NCBI RefSeq assembly: GCF_027489515.1
Contig: NZ_JAIXZS010000074.1
Coordinates: 1-40,528, forward strand
Source: Novosphingobium sp.
GTDB lineage: Bacteria > Pseudomonadota > Alphaproteobacteria > Sphingomonadales > Sphingomonadaceae
Length of the DNA: 40,528 nucleotides
Direction of reading: 5' to 3'
Part shown: one piece after another, positions 1 to 7,621 of the stretch
How positions within the stretch are numbered: position 1 is the stretch's first letter
Layout of the letters: the number at the start of each line of letters is the position of its first letter
The notes under the pieces: generated by a model
What the model was told of the DNA's origin: nothing
Seen by the model: the letters and a program-made list of their open reading frames with translations, nothing else
The model's database searches: none
Position numbers and translations under genes: made by a program

Positions 1-1
1 C

Positions 2-103
2 AAGGACTGGCGACGCATCCATACCCGCTACGACCGATGCGCCCACACGTTCATGTCCGCCATCTGCATCGCCGCAACCGTCATCTTCTGGCTCAATCAA
101 TGA
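2..103 (+). CDS. IS5-family transposase, C-terminal fragment cut by window edge
   Basis: The reading frame opening at base 2 encodes 33 residues beginning KDWRRIHTRYDRC and ending in IFWLNQ before a TGA. This is the usual C-terminus of the DDE transposase of IS5-family elements, where the KDWRRI..RYD motif sits close to the catalytic glutamate region. The rest lies outside the window. Just after the stop, the sequence gagtcctgagcct (about 103-115) looks like the element's right terminal repeat, followed by ctag, which could be target sequence; the exact end is inferred. It is the first of several insertion-sequence remnants filling the first 5 kb. Confidence 0.8.
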   Translation, partial: KDWRRIHTRYDRCAHTFMSAICIAATVIFWLNQ

Positions 104-234
104 GTCCTGAGCCTAGATAGTCTGGACCGGCGCCGAGTACATGGTGGGCGATGCCCGACTGCCCCGCAGGTTGCCGGTTGACGGGGCATTCCTGGCCAGA
201 CTCACTGCTCCAGTGTCTATGGAGGTTCACCTTC

Positions 235-1095
235 CCAACTACGTCGAAACGCATCATTCGCATGTTCACGACCTCACCCGCGAGCGCGATGCGCTCCAGG
301 CTTCAGTACGGCGAGGTCAAGCGTCTGAAGGCGATCGTCGACGCCTTGCATTGTCACCGTTCCGGACGCCGAACCGAGCACCTCGATCCCGATCAGTTCG
401 AGTCTGCGCTAGAAAAGTGGAGATGGCGTCGGTTGGCAGCCGAACAGTTGCGCAAGACCGACAGGCGATCGCGGAAAGTCCATCTCGAACGGGGCGAGAA
501 GATCGTCGACGTCAAGGACAAGGCGAACCGCAGCTGTGGCGATGCGCTCCACCAGATCACCGAGGACATGGCTGAGCGCCTCAATTTCGGGCCAACCACC
601 TTCACCGTTATGGTTACACTTCGTCCGTGTTAAGGCTGCCGCGGGTATGAAAGCGCGACCTTCCACGCTCGGGCGTCGGCAATGATCGTCGAACGCGGCA
701 TTCCGACTGAAGCGCTGATCGTACAAGTGCTGGTCGCCAAGTACGCCAGATTTCAGCCCGACATAGCCTCCAACCTGACTCATCCACCATTGCAGAGTGG
801 GTCGCACGGGCAGCAAGGTATCGGCTGTCCTTGCGCGAATACATCCTCGGGCGATTGCGATGATCAGAGCGGCTGTGTGCCGATGAGACGACAATGCAGG
901 AATTCGATCCTCGGTGGGGGCGAAGCAGGGCTGGCCAGCCATAGACTTATGCCAGAAATGCCCGTCCTTGAGTCAGCAATGATGCATCGATGGTCTCCTC
1001 TGTCTAAGCGGCAGACCAAAAGGGGCAGCGAGCCGAGGCACATCTTGGCAAATTTGTCCGCATTCTGCAGATCATGGCTGCAGCGGCAATGCATT
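235..1095 (+). pseudogene. Decayed IS66-family transposase (tnpC) remnant
   Basis: No single frame is open, but TnpC landmarks appear in order when frames are switched. HVHDLTRERDALQAS and EVKRLKAIVDALHCHRSGRR match the N-terminal leucine-zipper region, with a frameshift near 305. SCGDALHQITEDMAERL followed by VMVTLRP (about 530-630) matches the segment after the zinc finger. VERGIPTEALIVQVLVAKYA (about 685-745), STIAEWVARAARYRL (about 783-828) and CADETTMQEFDP (about 876-911) follow. The final trace is AEAHLGKFVRILQ (about 1033-1071). Several stops and at least three frameshifts break it, so it cannot make transposase. The companions tnpA and tnpB are absent. It was identified by motif order against remembered TnpC sequences, without alignment. 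Confidence 0.8.
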
Positions 1096-1233
1096 CTGTT
1101 TAATCTCAAAAATAATCTAAGATAATTAAGAAAAAATTCTAGATATCTGCGAATATTAGATTTCAAACATTTTACGTTGTATCGAAAAAAGTTTTATAGA
1201 ATTTAAAAATTTATTTTTTGTTTATTTGGGCCA
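1096..1233. other. AT-rich spacer between IS66 remnant and winged-helix gene
   Basis: This stretch of about 140 bases is extremely A/T rich with runs of A and T, in sharp contrast to the GC-rich surroundings. It holds no open frame of note. It lies beyond the stop codon of the minus-strand winged-helix gene, so it could act as a transcription end. I see no clear GC stem, so a terminator is not called. Confidence 0.5.
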
Positions 1234-2268
1234 TCATTTCCAAACTTCGGAGAAATACCTTGCCATACCTAAAGCGGCTCGATCTGACAGAGTTAAGAAT
1301 GCTCGTCGCCGGTCTTCTTCATCGCTGACACGCTCTAACAGGCCAGCCTCTGTCATTTGGCCGATCCAGCGTAGTGCAGTCGTGGGTGGAACGCCCGAAG
1401 CAATACATAAGGACGTGACGGATACCCGGGTGTGTTCGACGCGGGCTGCAGTAAGGTCAAGAAGCATGTCCCACGCCGGGTCCGCAAATAGATCGCCGTC
1501 GAAGAACCGAGCTCGCAATTGACGCTGCCGAATGATTCTTCGCACGAGTCGAGCATCAGGAAGCGGTGGTCGAACGCTCCGGACCAGTCTATCACCTTCA
1601 TCCTGTGGCCTGTTATCAGAGGCCATATCGCTGAAACTGAAGGCCGGCGATGGATTGGCTCGCTCGTTTGCTGCGCCAGAGAGGCCTTCGATTTTCTGCG
1701 CAATCTCCGTGACCTGTTCAGTCAGGCGAATAAGCGTCAGACGGTCCTCGTCAGACAACTCACGCACGGTGTGGCTAATGCGGGCCAGTGATTGGCCCAA
1801 TGCCACAAGATGATCTGCTCTAGTGGGAGAAACTAAGATTTGCGTATCGCATCGAGTTACGCATGCAAAGACAGCATCCAAGCAGTCAGTGCTTGTCGAA
1901 ACAATGAGTTGCGATCCATGCGAAATCGCAGTTCGATCTATCGCTTCAATCAGGTCAAGGTGCATTTCTGATGCAGCGGCGCAGTCCACAATAACAATAT
2001 CGGCAAAAGGCAATCCATGTAATGGATTGCTGGGCTTGTCCGGATCAGCGACTGAGATGTTTCGGGTTTCGATCCTGAAGACACCAGCTGCTGAGACATC
2101 TTCAGCGATCTGGGAGCGAATGTAACTGCGGTCTGACAGAACGGCAACAGAGGCAGAGCGTAGGCGCTTACTTCTAGAAACGCCAGGCAGAGGGAATGTG
2201 CTATAAGTGTTTGATGCGGCTTCCGGCACGGCATCTTCATGAGTAGATTGAAATTTACCCTCATCCAC
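1234..2268 (-). CDS. Winged-helix (MarR-like) DNA-binding protein with receiver-like N-terminus
   Basis: 344 residues. The C-terminal 110 or so contain a winged-helix module: ARFFDGDLFADPAWDMLLDL, then SVTSLCIASGVPPTTALRWI as the likely recognition helix and EAGLLERVSDEEDRRRAFLTLS as the wing. I recognise this family from sphingomonads. The N-terminal half (about 36-195) has alternating strands and helices with FADIVIVDCAA, resembling the degenerate receiver-like domain of CpaE-type proteins, without a convincing phosphorylation site. A GTG start is chosen: tctggag lies 8 bases upstream, and the gene begins 19 bases after the stop of the LuxR-type gene, so the two form an operon. Role inferred: a regulator acting with its membrane-anchored partner. 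The target is unknown. Confidence 0.75.
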   Translation of the reverse strand: MDEGKFQSTHEDAVPEAASNTYSTFPLPGVSRSKRLRSASVAVLSDRSYIRSQIAEDVSAAGVFRIETRNISVADPDKPSNPLHGLPFADIVIVDCAAASEMHLDLIEAIDRTAISHGSQLIVSTSTDCLDAVFACVTRCDTQILVSPTRADHLVALGQSLARISHTVRELSDEDRLTLIRLTEQVTEIAQKIEGLSGAANERANPSPAFSFSDMASDNRPQDEGDRLVRSVRPPLPDARLVRRIIRQRQLRARFFDGDLFADPAWDMLLDLTAARVEHTRVSVTSLCIASGVPPTTALRWIGQMTEAGLLERVSDEEDRRRAFLTLSDRAALGMARYFSEVWK

Positions 2269-2287
2269 AATAATAACTCCAGAAATG

Positions 2288-2770
2288 TCAACGCATAATT
2301 CGCATAATTATAATTATAATTACAATAATCATCGAAATCCAAATTAGTAATCCGGATAAGAATAGAAAAGAGTAGATGTATAGTTTTTTTATATTATTTT
2401 CAAGCATCGTCGGTCTATCTGCTTCGATATTATCCTTAATGCCATCGTATTTTTGAGTATAATTCAGAAATTTTAAATCTGAATCGGGCGAGCTATTGAG
2501 ATTATTTCGAAGGTTATCAAATTTTTGAAAATAATCTTTGAAATCGGAACGACGATCTAGGTTGACTGCAGCCATGGCAGCAACAATGTGGTTGTCAACT
2601 GTCGATGGCGATATTCCCAACTCGCGTGCGATTTCTTTTGATGTTCGCCCCTTGGCCGCAAGTCTTGCGCACTCGAACTGACGAGTAGTCAGCCGCTTTG
2701 TCTGCGATACTAATGGCTCCAGTGTCACGTGTCTTGCCCCTTCGCCCTGGGCGGAATGTGGCAGACCCAT
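2288..2770 (-). CDS. LuxR-type HTH protein with C-terminal membrane helix
   Basis: 160 residues. Residues about 25-85 form a LuxR/NarL-type helix-turn-helix (LTTRQFECARLAAKGRTSKEI, then ARELGISPSTVDNHIVAAM). A polar linker of about 50 residues follows. The C-terminus is one strongly hydrophobic helix (about 131-156, with a run of isoleucines) ending in RIMR. There is no receiver or ligand domain. This predicts a DNA-binding domain tethered to the inner membrane facing the cytoplasm. The second half is very AT-rich, unlike the rest of the window, which suggests transfer. The ATG at 2770 is weakly supported (tgga just upstream); a GTG 14 codons in is an alternative. The winged-helix gene follows in the same operon. 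Function unknown beyond regulation. Confidence 0.75.
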   Translation of the reverse strand: MGLPHSAQGEGARHVTLEPLVSQTKRLTTRQFECARLAAKGRTSKEIARELGISPSTVDNHIVAAMAAVNLDRRSDFKDYFQKFDNLRNNLNSSPDSDLKFLNYTQKYDGIKDNIEADRPTMLENNIKKLYIYSFLFLSGLLIWISMIIVIIIIIMRIMR

Positions 2771-2779
2771 TCCAATTGC

Positions 2780-2793
2780 GCACTTCGAAGTGC
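2780..2793. promoter_or_regulatory. Perfect 14-bp palindrome upstream of LuxR-type gene
   Basis: The sequence gcacttcgaagtgc reads the same on both strands and ends ten bases before the ATG of the minus-strand LuxR-type gene. NarL/LuxR-type HTH dimers bind dyads, so this may be an autoregulatory operator. It could also fold as an mRNA hairpin near the start codon. No binding evidence exists here. Confidence 0.4.
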
Positions 2794-3424
2794 TACCATT
2801 TTGGCAGATAGGTTCGTTTCGGACATTGCTGGAGGCATCTTTGGGCGCGCAGGACAGAGCTCGTGGCGCTTTCTGTGCTGATATTTCGGTTATTTTTCAG
2901 AGCTCAATTGTGACCAATGAGTCCGTTTCTTGCGAGCGCAACCTGCACTAAAGGGAAATTGACGCCTTCGGAGCCTTCAGTCGCCGCATCCTATGGTCGA
3001 TCATGGATCAAACTGACGAAAGGAAGTCTCGCCTCGCGATGCTATGTCTCGCTGCGCTTACTGAATGCCCTTAATAGTCTAACTGGAGTTCTTAAAGATA
3101 TGAATCGAAACGCATATGTCGTCCATACGGTCTGATCTCTAGTGAAATCTCAACTGCCTAGAAGGTGCCAGAAGCCATTCCCTGTGGCAGATAATGGCAT
3201 AGATTCTAGTGCGTCGGCTCCACTGCCCATCGATCCTGTTCGAAGCATAACCGCATAGGCGAAAGGCGGATTGGCCATAGCTCATGAGGGTTGCCAAAGG
3301 CTTGGTTGGTCTTGGTAGCTGCTATCCGACAAACGTGCCGTAAGGTGCGTTTCTCCCGCTGAACCATGCAGGCGACAGTCTGTTGCTTGCATTCGCTGCA
3401 GAAGCCTGACGTGCGACCATATTG
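2794..3424. other. Non-coding stretch between regulator operon and IS3 remnant
   Basis: About 630 bases with no gene I can support. A 72-codon open frame at 2917-3135 has no recognisable motif and no ribosome binding site. The promoter for the minus-strand regulator operon must lie in the first 150 bases. The rest looks like decayed sequence of mixed base composition within the mobile-element zone. Confidence 0.5.
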
Positions 3425-4170
3425 TGTGACGTGACCCCCAGCTTTCCACCAGCTGGGATTAGAGCCGGATCTTCATCTTGCGCATGAGCGCGGTGTAAGC
3501 AATGGCCTGTGCAGCGAGCCCCATAGGGCGTAGCCGAACAGGCCATTGCTTATTGCAATTCAGCGGCGAAGGCCGCTGGCGACTCGTATCTAAGGGCTGA
3601 CTATGGCCGTTCGTGGCTGTAATCCTCCTCCCACGCTGCGATCTGGACGTGAGAGTGATCCATGCTAAGTCAAAGGGACCCGATGAGCAGTTCATTGCCC
3701 ATGTGGCCATTGAAGCTCTCGGCGTAGCCATTCTGCATGTGCTTGCTTTGTGCGTTGTAATGCAACTCGACCTAGCGAACTTCTGACCATCGCAGGATGG
3801 CAGACGAGGCGGTTCTGTCCCATTGTCACGACCTAAAGGGTGAGGCTTGCCCCGCAGGTTGATTAGGGTGGTCGGTATCTTGCCCACCCCTGCACAGGAC
3901 AGCGATGCGAAGACCACCAGCGACAGGCACCCCGCGCGTGAAGTCATCGACCACGCACAGGATACGGAAACGCTGACCGCTGACCAAGCAGTCAGAGACA
4001 AAGTAGAGCAACCTGCGCTGGTTCGGACCATATGCAGGATCATTGGCGCCCGAGTGTCCGATGCCAGTTTGCACCCACCGCGTCGGCGCACGCGCAACCC
4101 CTCCTCGTGATTAATCCGCAGCAGCTTTTTGTGTTTGGGTGGCATGCCTTCCCGCGGCAGCAGGTAGGGG
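3425..4170 (-). pseudogene. IS3-family (IS407-like) orfB transposase remnant
   Basis: On the minus strand the orfB landmarks run in order but in different frames. KHKKLLRINHEEGLRVRRRGG (about 4085-4145) is the pre-catalytic segment. Then come GPNQRRLLYFVSDCLVSGQR and FRILCVVDDFTR around the first catalytic Asp, followed by a damaged DNGTE segment, a frameshifted ESFNGHMGNELL segment and the usual tail TALMRKMKIRL. At least three frameshifts or stops interrupt it. The sequence tgacgtgacccccagc near 3427 resembles the element's terminal repeat, and orfA is missing. The 5' part of orfB ends abruptly at the IS6-type fragment, so another insertion or deletion removed it. Confidence 0.8.
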
Positions 4171-4176
4171 AGGGGC

Positions 4177-4563
4177 ATGCCACGCCCTCGCAAACCAGCT
4201 AATCTGTTCCGCTATTTCCACTCCTCGCTGGAGGTGATCCGCCTTGTCGCGCTGATGTACGTGCGGTTTCCGCTGAGCCTGCGTAACGTCGAAGACCTGC
4301 TCTTTGAGCGCGGCATCGACATCTGCCACGGGACGGTGCGGCTGTGGTGGAACCGCTTTGGACCGATGTTTGCAGCGGACATTGCCGAGATCGAAGAGTT
4401 CGAGATCGCTCCTGACCGGTTCGGTCTTCGACTGACGCACGTCTTGTCAAGCATCGGATCAACCCCGGAGGCACTTGAGTCCAGCCTAAATGCAATGAGC
4501 GATTTGTTTGAGGAGGTTCGCGCATCTGCGGGCGCGATGTATGTGCCACTTTGGCGCTTGTGA
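4177..4563 (+). pseudogene. Truncated IS6-family transposase fused to unrelated tail
   Basis: The first 69 or so codons are an excellent IS6-family N-terminus: MPRPRKPANLFRYFHSS, then VIRLVALMYVRFPLSLRNVE, DLLFERGIDICHGTVRLWWN and RFGPMFAADI. From about base 4384 the similarity stops. The remaining 60 codons show none of the DDE motifs (no HLDE, no catalytic Asp/Glu region), and the frame ends at 4563. A full protein would be about 235 residues. The element's left end is also missing, because the IS3 remnant lies only about ten bases upstream. It is inactive, and the tail is of unknown origin. Confidence 0.8.
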
Positions 4564-4745
4564 AACGACGTGATCTCCAAAGGCTCACTCTGGCCCACTC
4601 TTAATCTCTTTCGCGGAAGTCGCTGCAGTTGAGAACGATGGGTGCCTGAGCCGGACGTCCTTTACGACTGGCGTGCGGTAAATTCGGGCTGTGGCATCGA
4701 AATTGGCGGGTCGCTTGCCGGGCGATATGTATAGCCAGAGAGTGT

Positions 4746-5040
4746 TACGTGCCTGAGGGCCTTGCGCGAAGTGGAAACAGCGCTGGCAGATACAGATGCC
4801 GAACGAAGTGCCAACCGGTCGCTGACAACCGCTTTAACGGATGCAAATACCGCTGCGCGCCGCGCTGAGGCGCGTGTGCGGCTCGGCGATGCCAATCCGC
4901 TGCTTGCACTTGATGCGCGGCGCACCGCGTTTGAGACCGAGCTCCTCGCCACCCTCTCCGCCCGCCGCCTCGCCCGGCGCGAGGTCTTCCTGCTTCGCAG
5001 CCTGGGTGGCGGGTGGGAGCAATCATCTGCGCCGCGCTGA
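4746..5040 (+). pseudogene. 3' fragment of an RND outer-membrane factor gene (NodT family)
   Basis: The frame ending at 5040 encodes about 96 residues that match the C-terminus of the intact outer-membrane factor at 31099-32460. By hand count roughly 71 of 92 residues agree, from LREVETALAD through AARRAEARVRLGDANPL to RSLGGGWE and the final APR. At the DNA level similarity begins near 4750 (ctgagggccttgcgcgaagtgg against cttagggccctgcgcgaagtgg). The signal peptide, lipobox and most helical repeats are missing, so it is non-functional. The divergence shows that it comes from a separate, lost efflux operon, not from recent duplication of the one at 27-32 kb. Confidence 0.85.
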
Positions 5041-5275
5041 ATGATTGGGACCGGCAGCGGCATGGCTGTTTGGACACGAGACCCAGAATCGCGCGAGCCC
5101 TATCCCGAAAGGGAGGGGCTGGAACTAAACGCTCGGCGAGGCTGATACAAATTCGCTGATTGCATTGCTGATTCTATACGTTTTGTTTCTCTGCAAGCTA
5201 TCCTTCGTTGTGTAACCAAAATGCCTTCTGGTAAGAATAGCGCGCGCCTCGGCTCCAACCGAACGAGGCTCTTCC

Positions 5276-7621
5276 ATGGCTATGCGGATCAAGGCTCGGC
5301 CTTCCTTGCGTGTGATCGCGCATGCGCTTCTCTTTACTGGTGGAGCGCTGATCGCGCAGCCCGCATCCGCAGCGCAAGAGGACGCGCCCGATGGGCCGAC
5401 GCGCGAAGCGCGCGAGATTGTGGTCCAGGCTGACATCGGCTTCCGCAACCGCGTGGAAGACGGGGTCGAGCCCAAGCTGGTCTATGACGAGGAATACTTC
5501 CGCCGCTTCGAGCCGCTGACCGCTGGCGATGCGCTCAAGCGCGTACCTTCGGTAACGTTCCTGTCCGACGTGATCGAGAGCGACGGCGCGCGGCTGCGCG
5601 GGCTCGATCCGGGCTATACCCAGATCACCATCAACGGCGAGCGTGTGCCCGGCTCGAACGCCGATCGCTCATTCTTCCTCGACCGCATCCCGGCCGAACT
5701 GATCAAGCAGGTCGAGATCGTGCGCTCGTCCTCGGCGCGGCGCACAGGCGATGCGGTGGCGGGCACGCTGAACATTGTGCTGCGTGATGCACTCAGCCTG
5801 GATGGGGGCTATGTCCGCGCCGGCGGCCTTTTCTTCGATGATGGCGAGGCCAAGCCCAGCGGCGGCCTCTACTATGGCGGCAAGCTCGGGCCGGGCAGGC
5901 TTCTCCTCGGCGCCAACGTGCAAGGGCGCTACAACCCCAAGAAGAAGAAGAGCCTGCGATACGGCGATTCGCCCGAGAACAACCCGAACTACAAGACCGA
6001 GAAATTCGACAATCGCGAAGACCAATCCGACGTGCGAGACGGCACTGATTACGCCGGCAATGCCAGCTGGGTTATGGAGCAGGGCGGCACCAAGTTCGAG
6101 ATCGCCGGCAACTACGTGCGGACCGAGCGCGACCAGATCGAGCGCTCGTTCGAATATGACGACCCTACCGCCACGACCGGCCCGATCAACCTGACGCCAG
6201 ACGGCAACCTGCTGACCGACAACTACAATCCGGTCTACATCAAGCAGGACAGCTATGCGATCACCAGCAAGTTCAGCCACGAGACCGACTGGGGCAAGAC
6301 CAGCGCGCGGGTGAGCTTCGCCGGTTTTCGCGACCGCACGCAGGAATTCGAGCACGAGATCGATTTCGATACCGACGAGGATCCTGCCGAGTACGAAGGC
6401 CAGTTCACCCGCACCCGGATCGACGATACCGAATTGGCGTTCGAACTCGAGCAGATGGTGAAGCTGGGCGACGGCGTCAGAATGGCATTCGGCGGCTTCG
6501 CGCAGGACAAGAACCGCAAGAACAAGATCGGCGAGAGCGAGAACGACGGGGCGGAAGTGACCGCCTATGACCAGTTGACCCAGCGGCCCGACGTGTTTTC
6601 GTCGCCGTTCGGAACGCCCGAAGATACCCCCGGCGGCTTCAACCGCATTCGCGAGGAACGCCGCGATCTCTATGCGTTGCTTGAAGGCAAGCGCGGCGCG
6701 GTGAAGTTCGAGGCCGGCGTGCGGTGGGAAAACACCAAGGTGCGGATCACCGATTTCACCGTCGATGCGGCTGACGCAACCTCCAGCGTCAAGTACGACT
6801 TCCTGCTGCCCTCCGCATCGGTGCGGATCGAGCTCGGTCGGGGGCGGATCACTGCCTCTGCCGCGCGCACCGTGCGCCGTCCCCGCTTCGACTTCATTAC
6901 GCCGGCGCTGCTTGAGGCCGAATATGGCGACAACGACCTGCAGGGCAATCCGCGGCTTCGTCCGGAAAAGTCGTGGGGCGGCGACCTTGGCTATGAACAC
7001 CGCATCGGCCGCACCGGCGTGATCGGGGTCAACGTGTTCTACCGCAAGATCACCGACGTGGTCGAACTGGTGAACACCGGAGCGGAAGGCTCGGAGGGCG
7101 AAGGCACCTTCGTTCTCCAGCCGCGCAACACCGGCAACGGCGAGGTCTGGGGCGTGGAATTCGACCTTTCGACCAGCCTGGGCTTCCTCGGCCTTCCCGA
7201 TACCGGCGTGTTCGGCAATGCCTCGCTGATCGACAGCCGCATCCGCGACGATTTCGGCGAGCGGCGGTTCAACGGGCAGTCGAAGTACGTTTACAACTTC
7301 GGCGTGATCCAGAACTTCCCGAAGATCGGCGGGACGATTGGCGCGACCTACCGCAAGCAAGGCCCCGCGCAGGACCGCACCGTAGGCGAAGAAATCCGCA
7401 CCAGCTATGGGGCTGATCTCGAAGTCTTTGTCGAAAAGCGCTTCGGCAAGCGTTTCACTCTCCGCGCGGTCGGCTCGAACCTGCTCAATGGCAGCAAGGA
7501 TGAGGTGTTCAACAAGTTCGATACGATCGGCGACCAGCGCGGCCGCAAGTTCGACGAGTATGAACTCGAAACCGAAACGGCCGGCCCGGTGTTCCAGGTC
7601 GTCGCGCGGTACGCGTTCTGA
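5276..7621 (+). CDS. TonB-dependent outer-membrane receptor, phytase-associated
   Basis: 781 residues. A signal peptide (Met1 to about Ala33, charged RIKARPSLR then a hydrophobic core ending PASAAQ) precedes a plug domain (about 45-175: AGDALKRVPSVTFLSD, RLRGLDPGYTQITINGERV, VEIVRSSSARRTGDAVAGTLNIVLRD). A beta-barrel rich in alternating aromatic strands follows, ending in the terminal Phe of FQVVARYAF. It should sit in the outer membrane and import a ligand with TonB/ExbBD energy. The stop overlaps the phytase ATG by one base (tgatg), so the two are translationally coupled. The substrate is plausibly phytate, a phytate-metal complex or an inositol phosphate product; that is inference from context. 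Start: the ATG follows cgaggctcttcc, a modest ribosome site. Confidence 0.9.
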   Translation: MAMRIKARPSLRVIAHALLFTGGALIAQPASAAQEDAPDGPTREAREIVVQADIGFRNRVEDGVEPKLVYDEEYFRRFEPLTAGDALKRVPSVTFLSDVIESDGARLRGLDPGYTQITINGERVPGSNADRSFFLDRIPAELIKQVEIVRSSSARRTGDAVAGTLNIVLRDALSLDGGYVRAGGLFFDDGEAKPSGGLYYGGKLGPGRLLLGANVQGRYNPKKKKSLRYGDSPENNPNYKTEKFDNREDQSDVRDGTDYAGNASWVMEQGGTKFEIAGNYVRTERDQIERSFEYDDPTATTGPINLTPDGNLLTDNYNPVYIKQDSYAITSKFSHETDWGKTSARVSFAGFRDRTQEFEHEIDFDTDEDPAEYEGQFTRTRIDDTELAFELEQMVKLGDGVRMAFGGFAQDKNRKNKIGESENDGAEVTAYDQLTQRPDVFSSPFGTPEDTPGGFNRIREERRDLYALLEGKRGAVKFEAGVRWENTKVRITDFTVDAADATSSVKYDFLLPSASVRIELGRGRITASAARTVRRPRFDFITPALLEAEYGDNDLQGNPRLRPEKSWGGDLGYEHRIGRTGVIGVNVFYRKITDVVELVNTGAEGSEGEGTFVLQPRNTGNGEVWGVEFDLSTSLGFLGLPDTGVFGNASLIDSRIRDDFGERRFNGQSKYVYNFGVIQNFPKIGGTIGATYRKQGPAQDRTVGEEIRTSYGADLEVFVEKRFGKRFTLRAVGSNLLNGSKDEVFNKFDTIGDQRGRKFDEYELETETAGPVFQVVARYAF

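Noticed and set aside
2917..3135. 72-codon open frame on the plus strand
   Set aside because: No motif, no ribosome site and located in decayed sequence between a regulator operon and IS remnants.
4141..4181. Two ggcatgcc copies 33 bases apart at the IS3/IS6 junction, considered as an 8-bp target duplication
   Set aside because: The second copy contains the IS6 start codon, so it lies inside the element rather than flanking it; likely chance.
5669..7360. Open frame of 563 codons antisense to the TonB receptor
   Set aside because: It lies wholly opposite a well-supported receptor gene, has no recognisable motif and is the kind of long antisense frame GC-rich genes produce.
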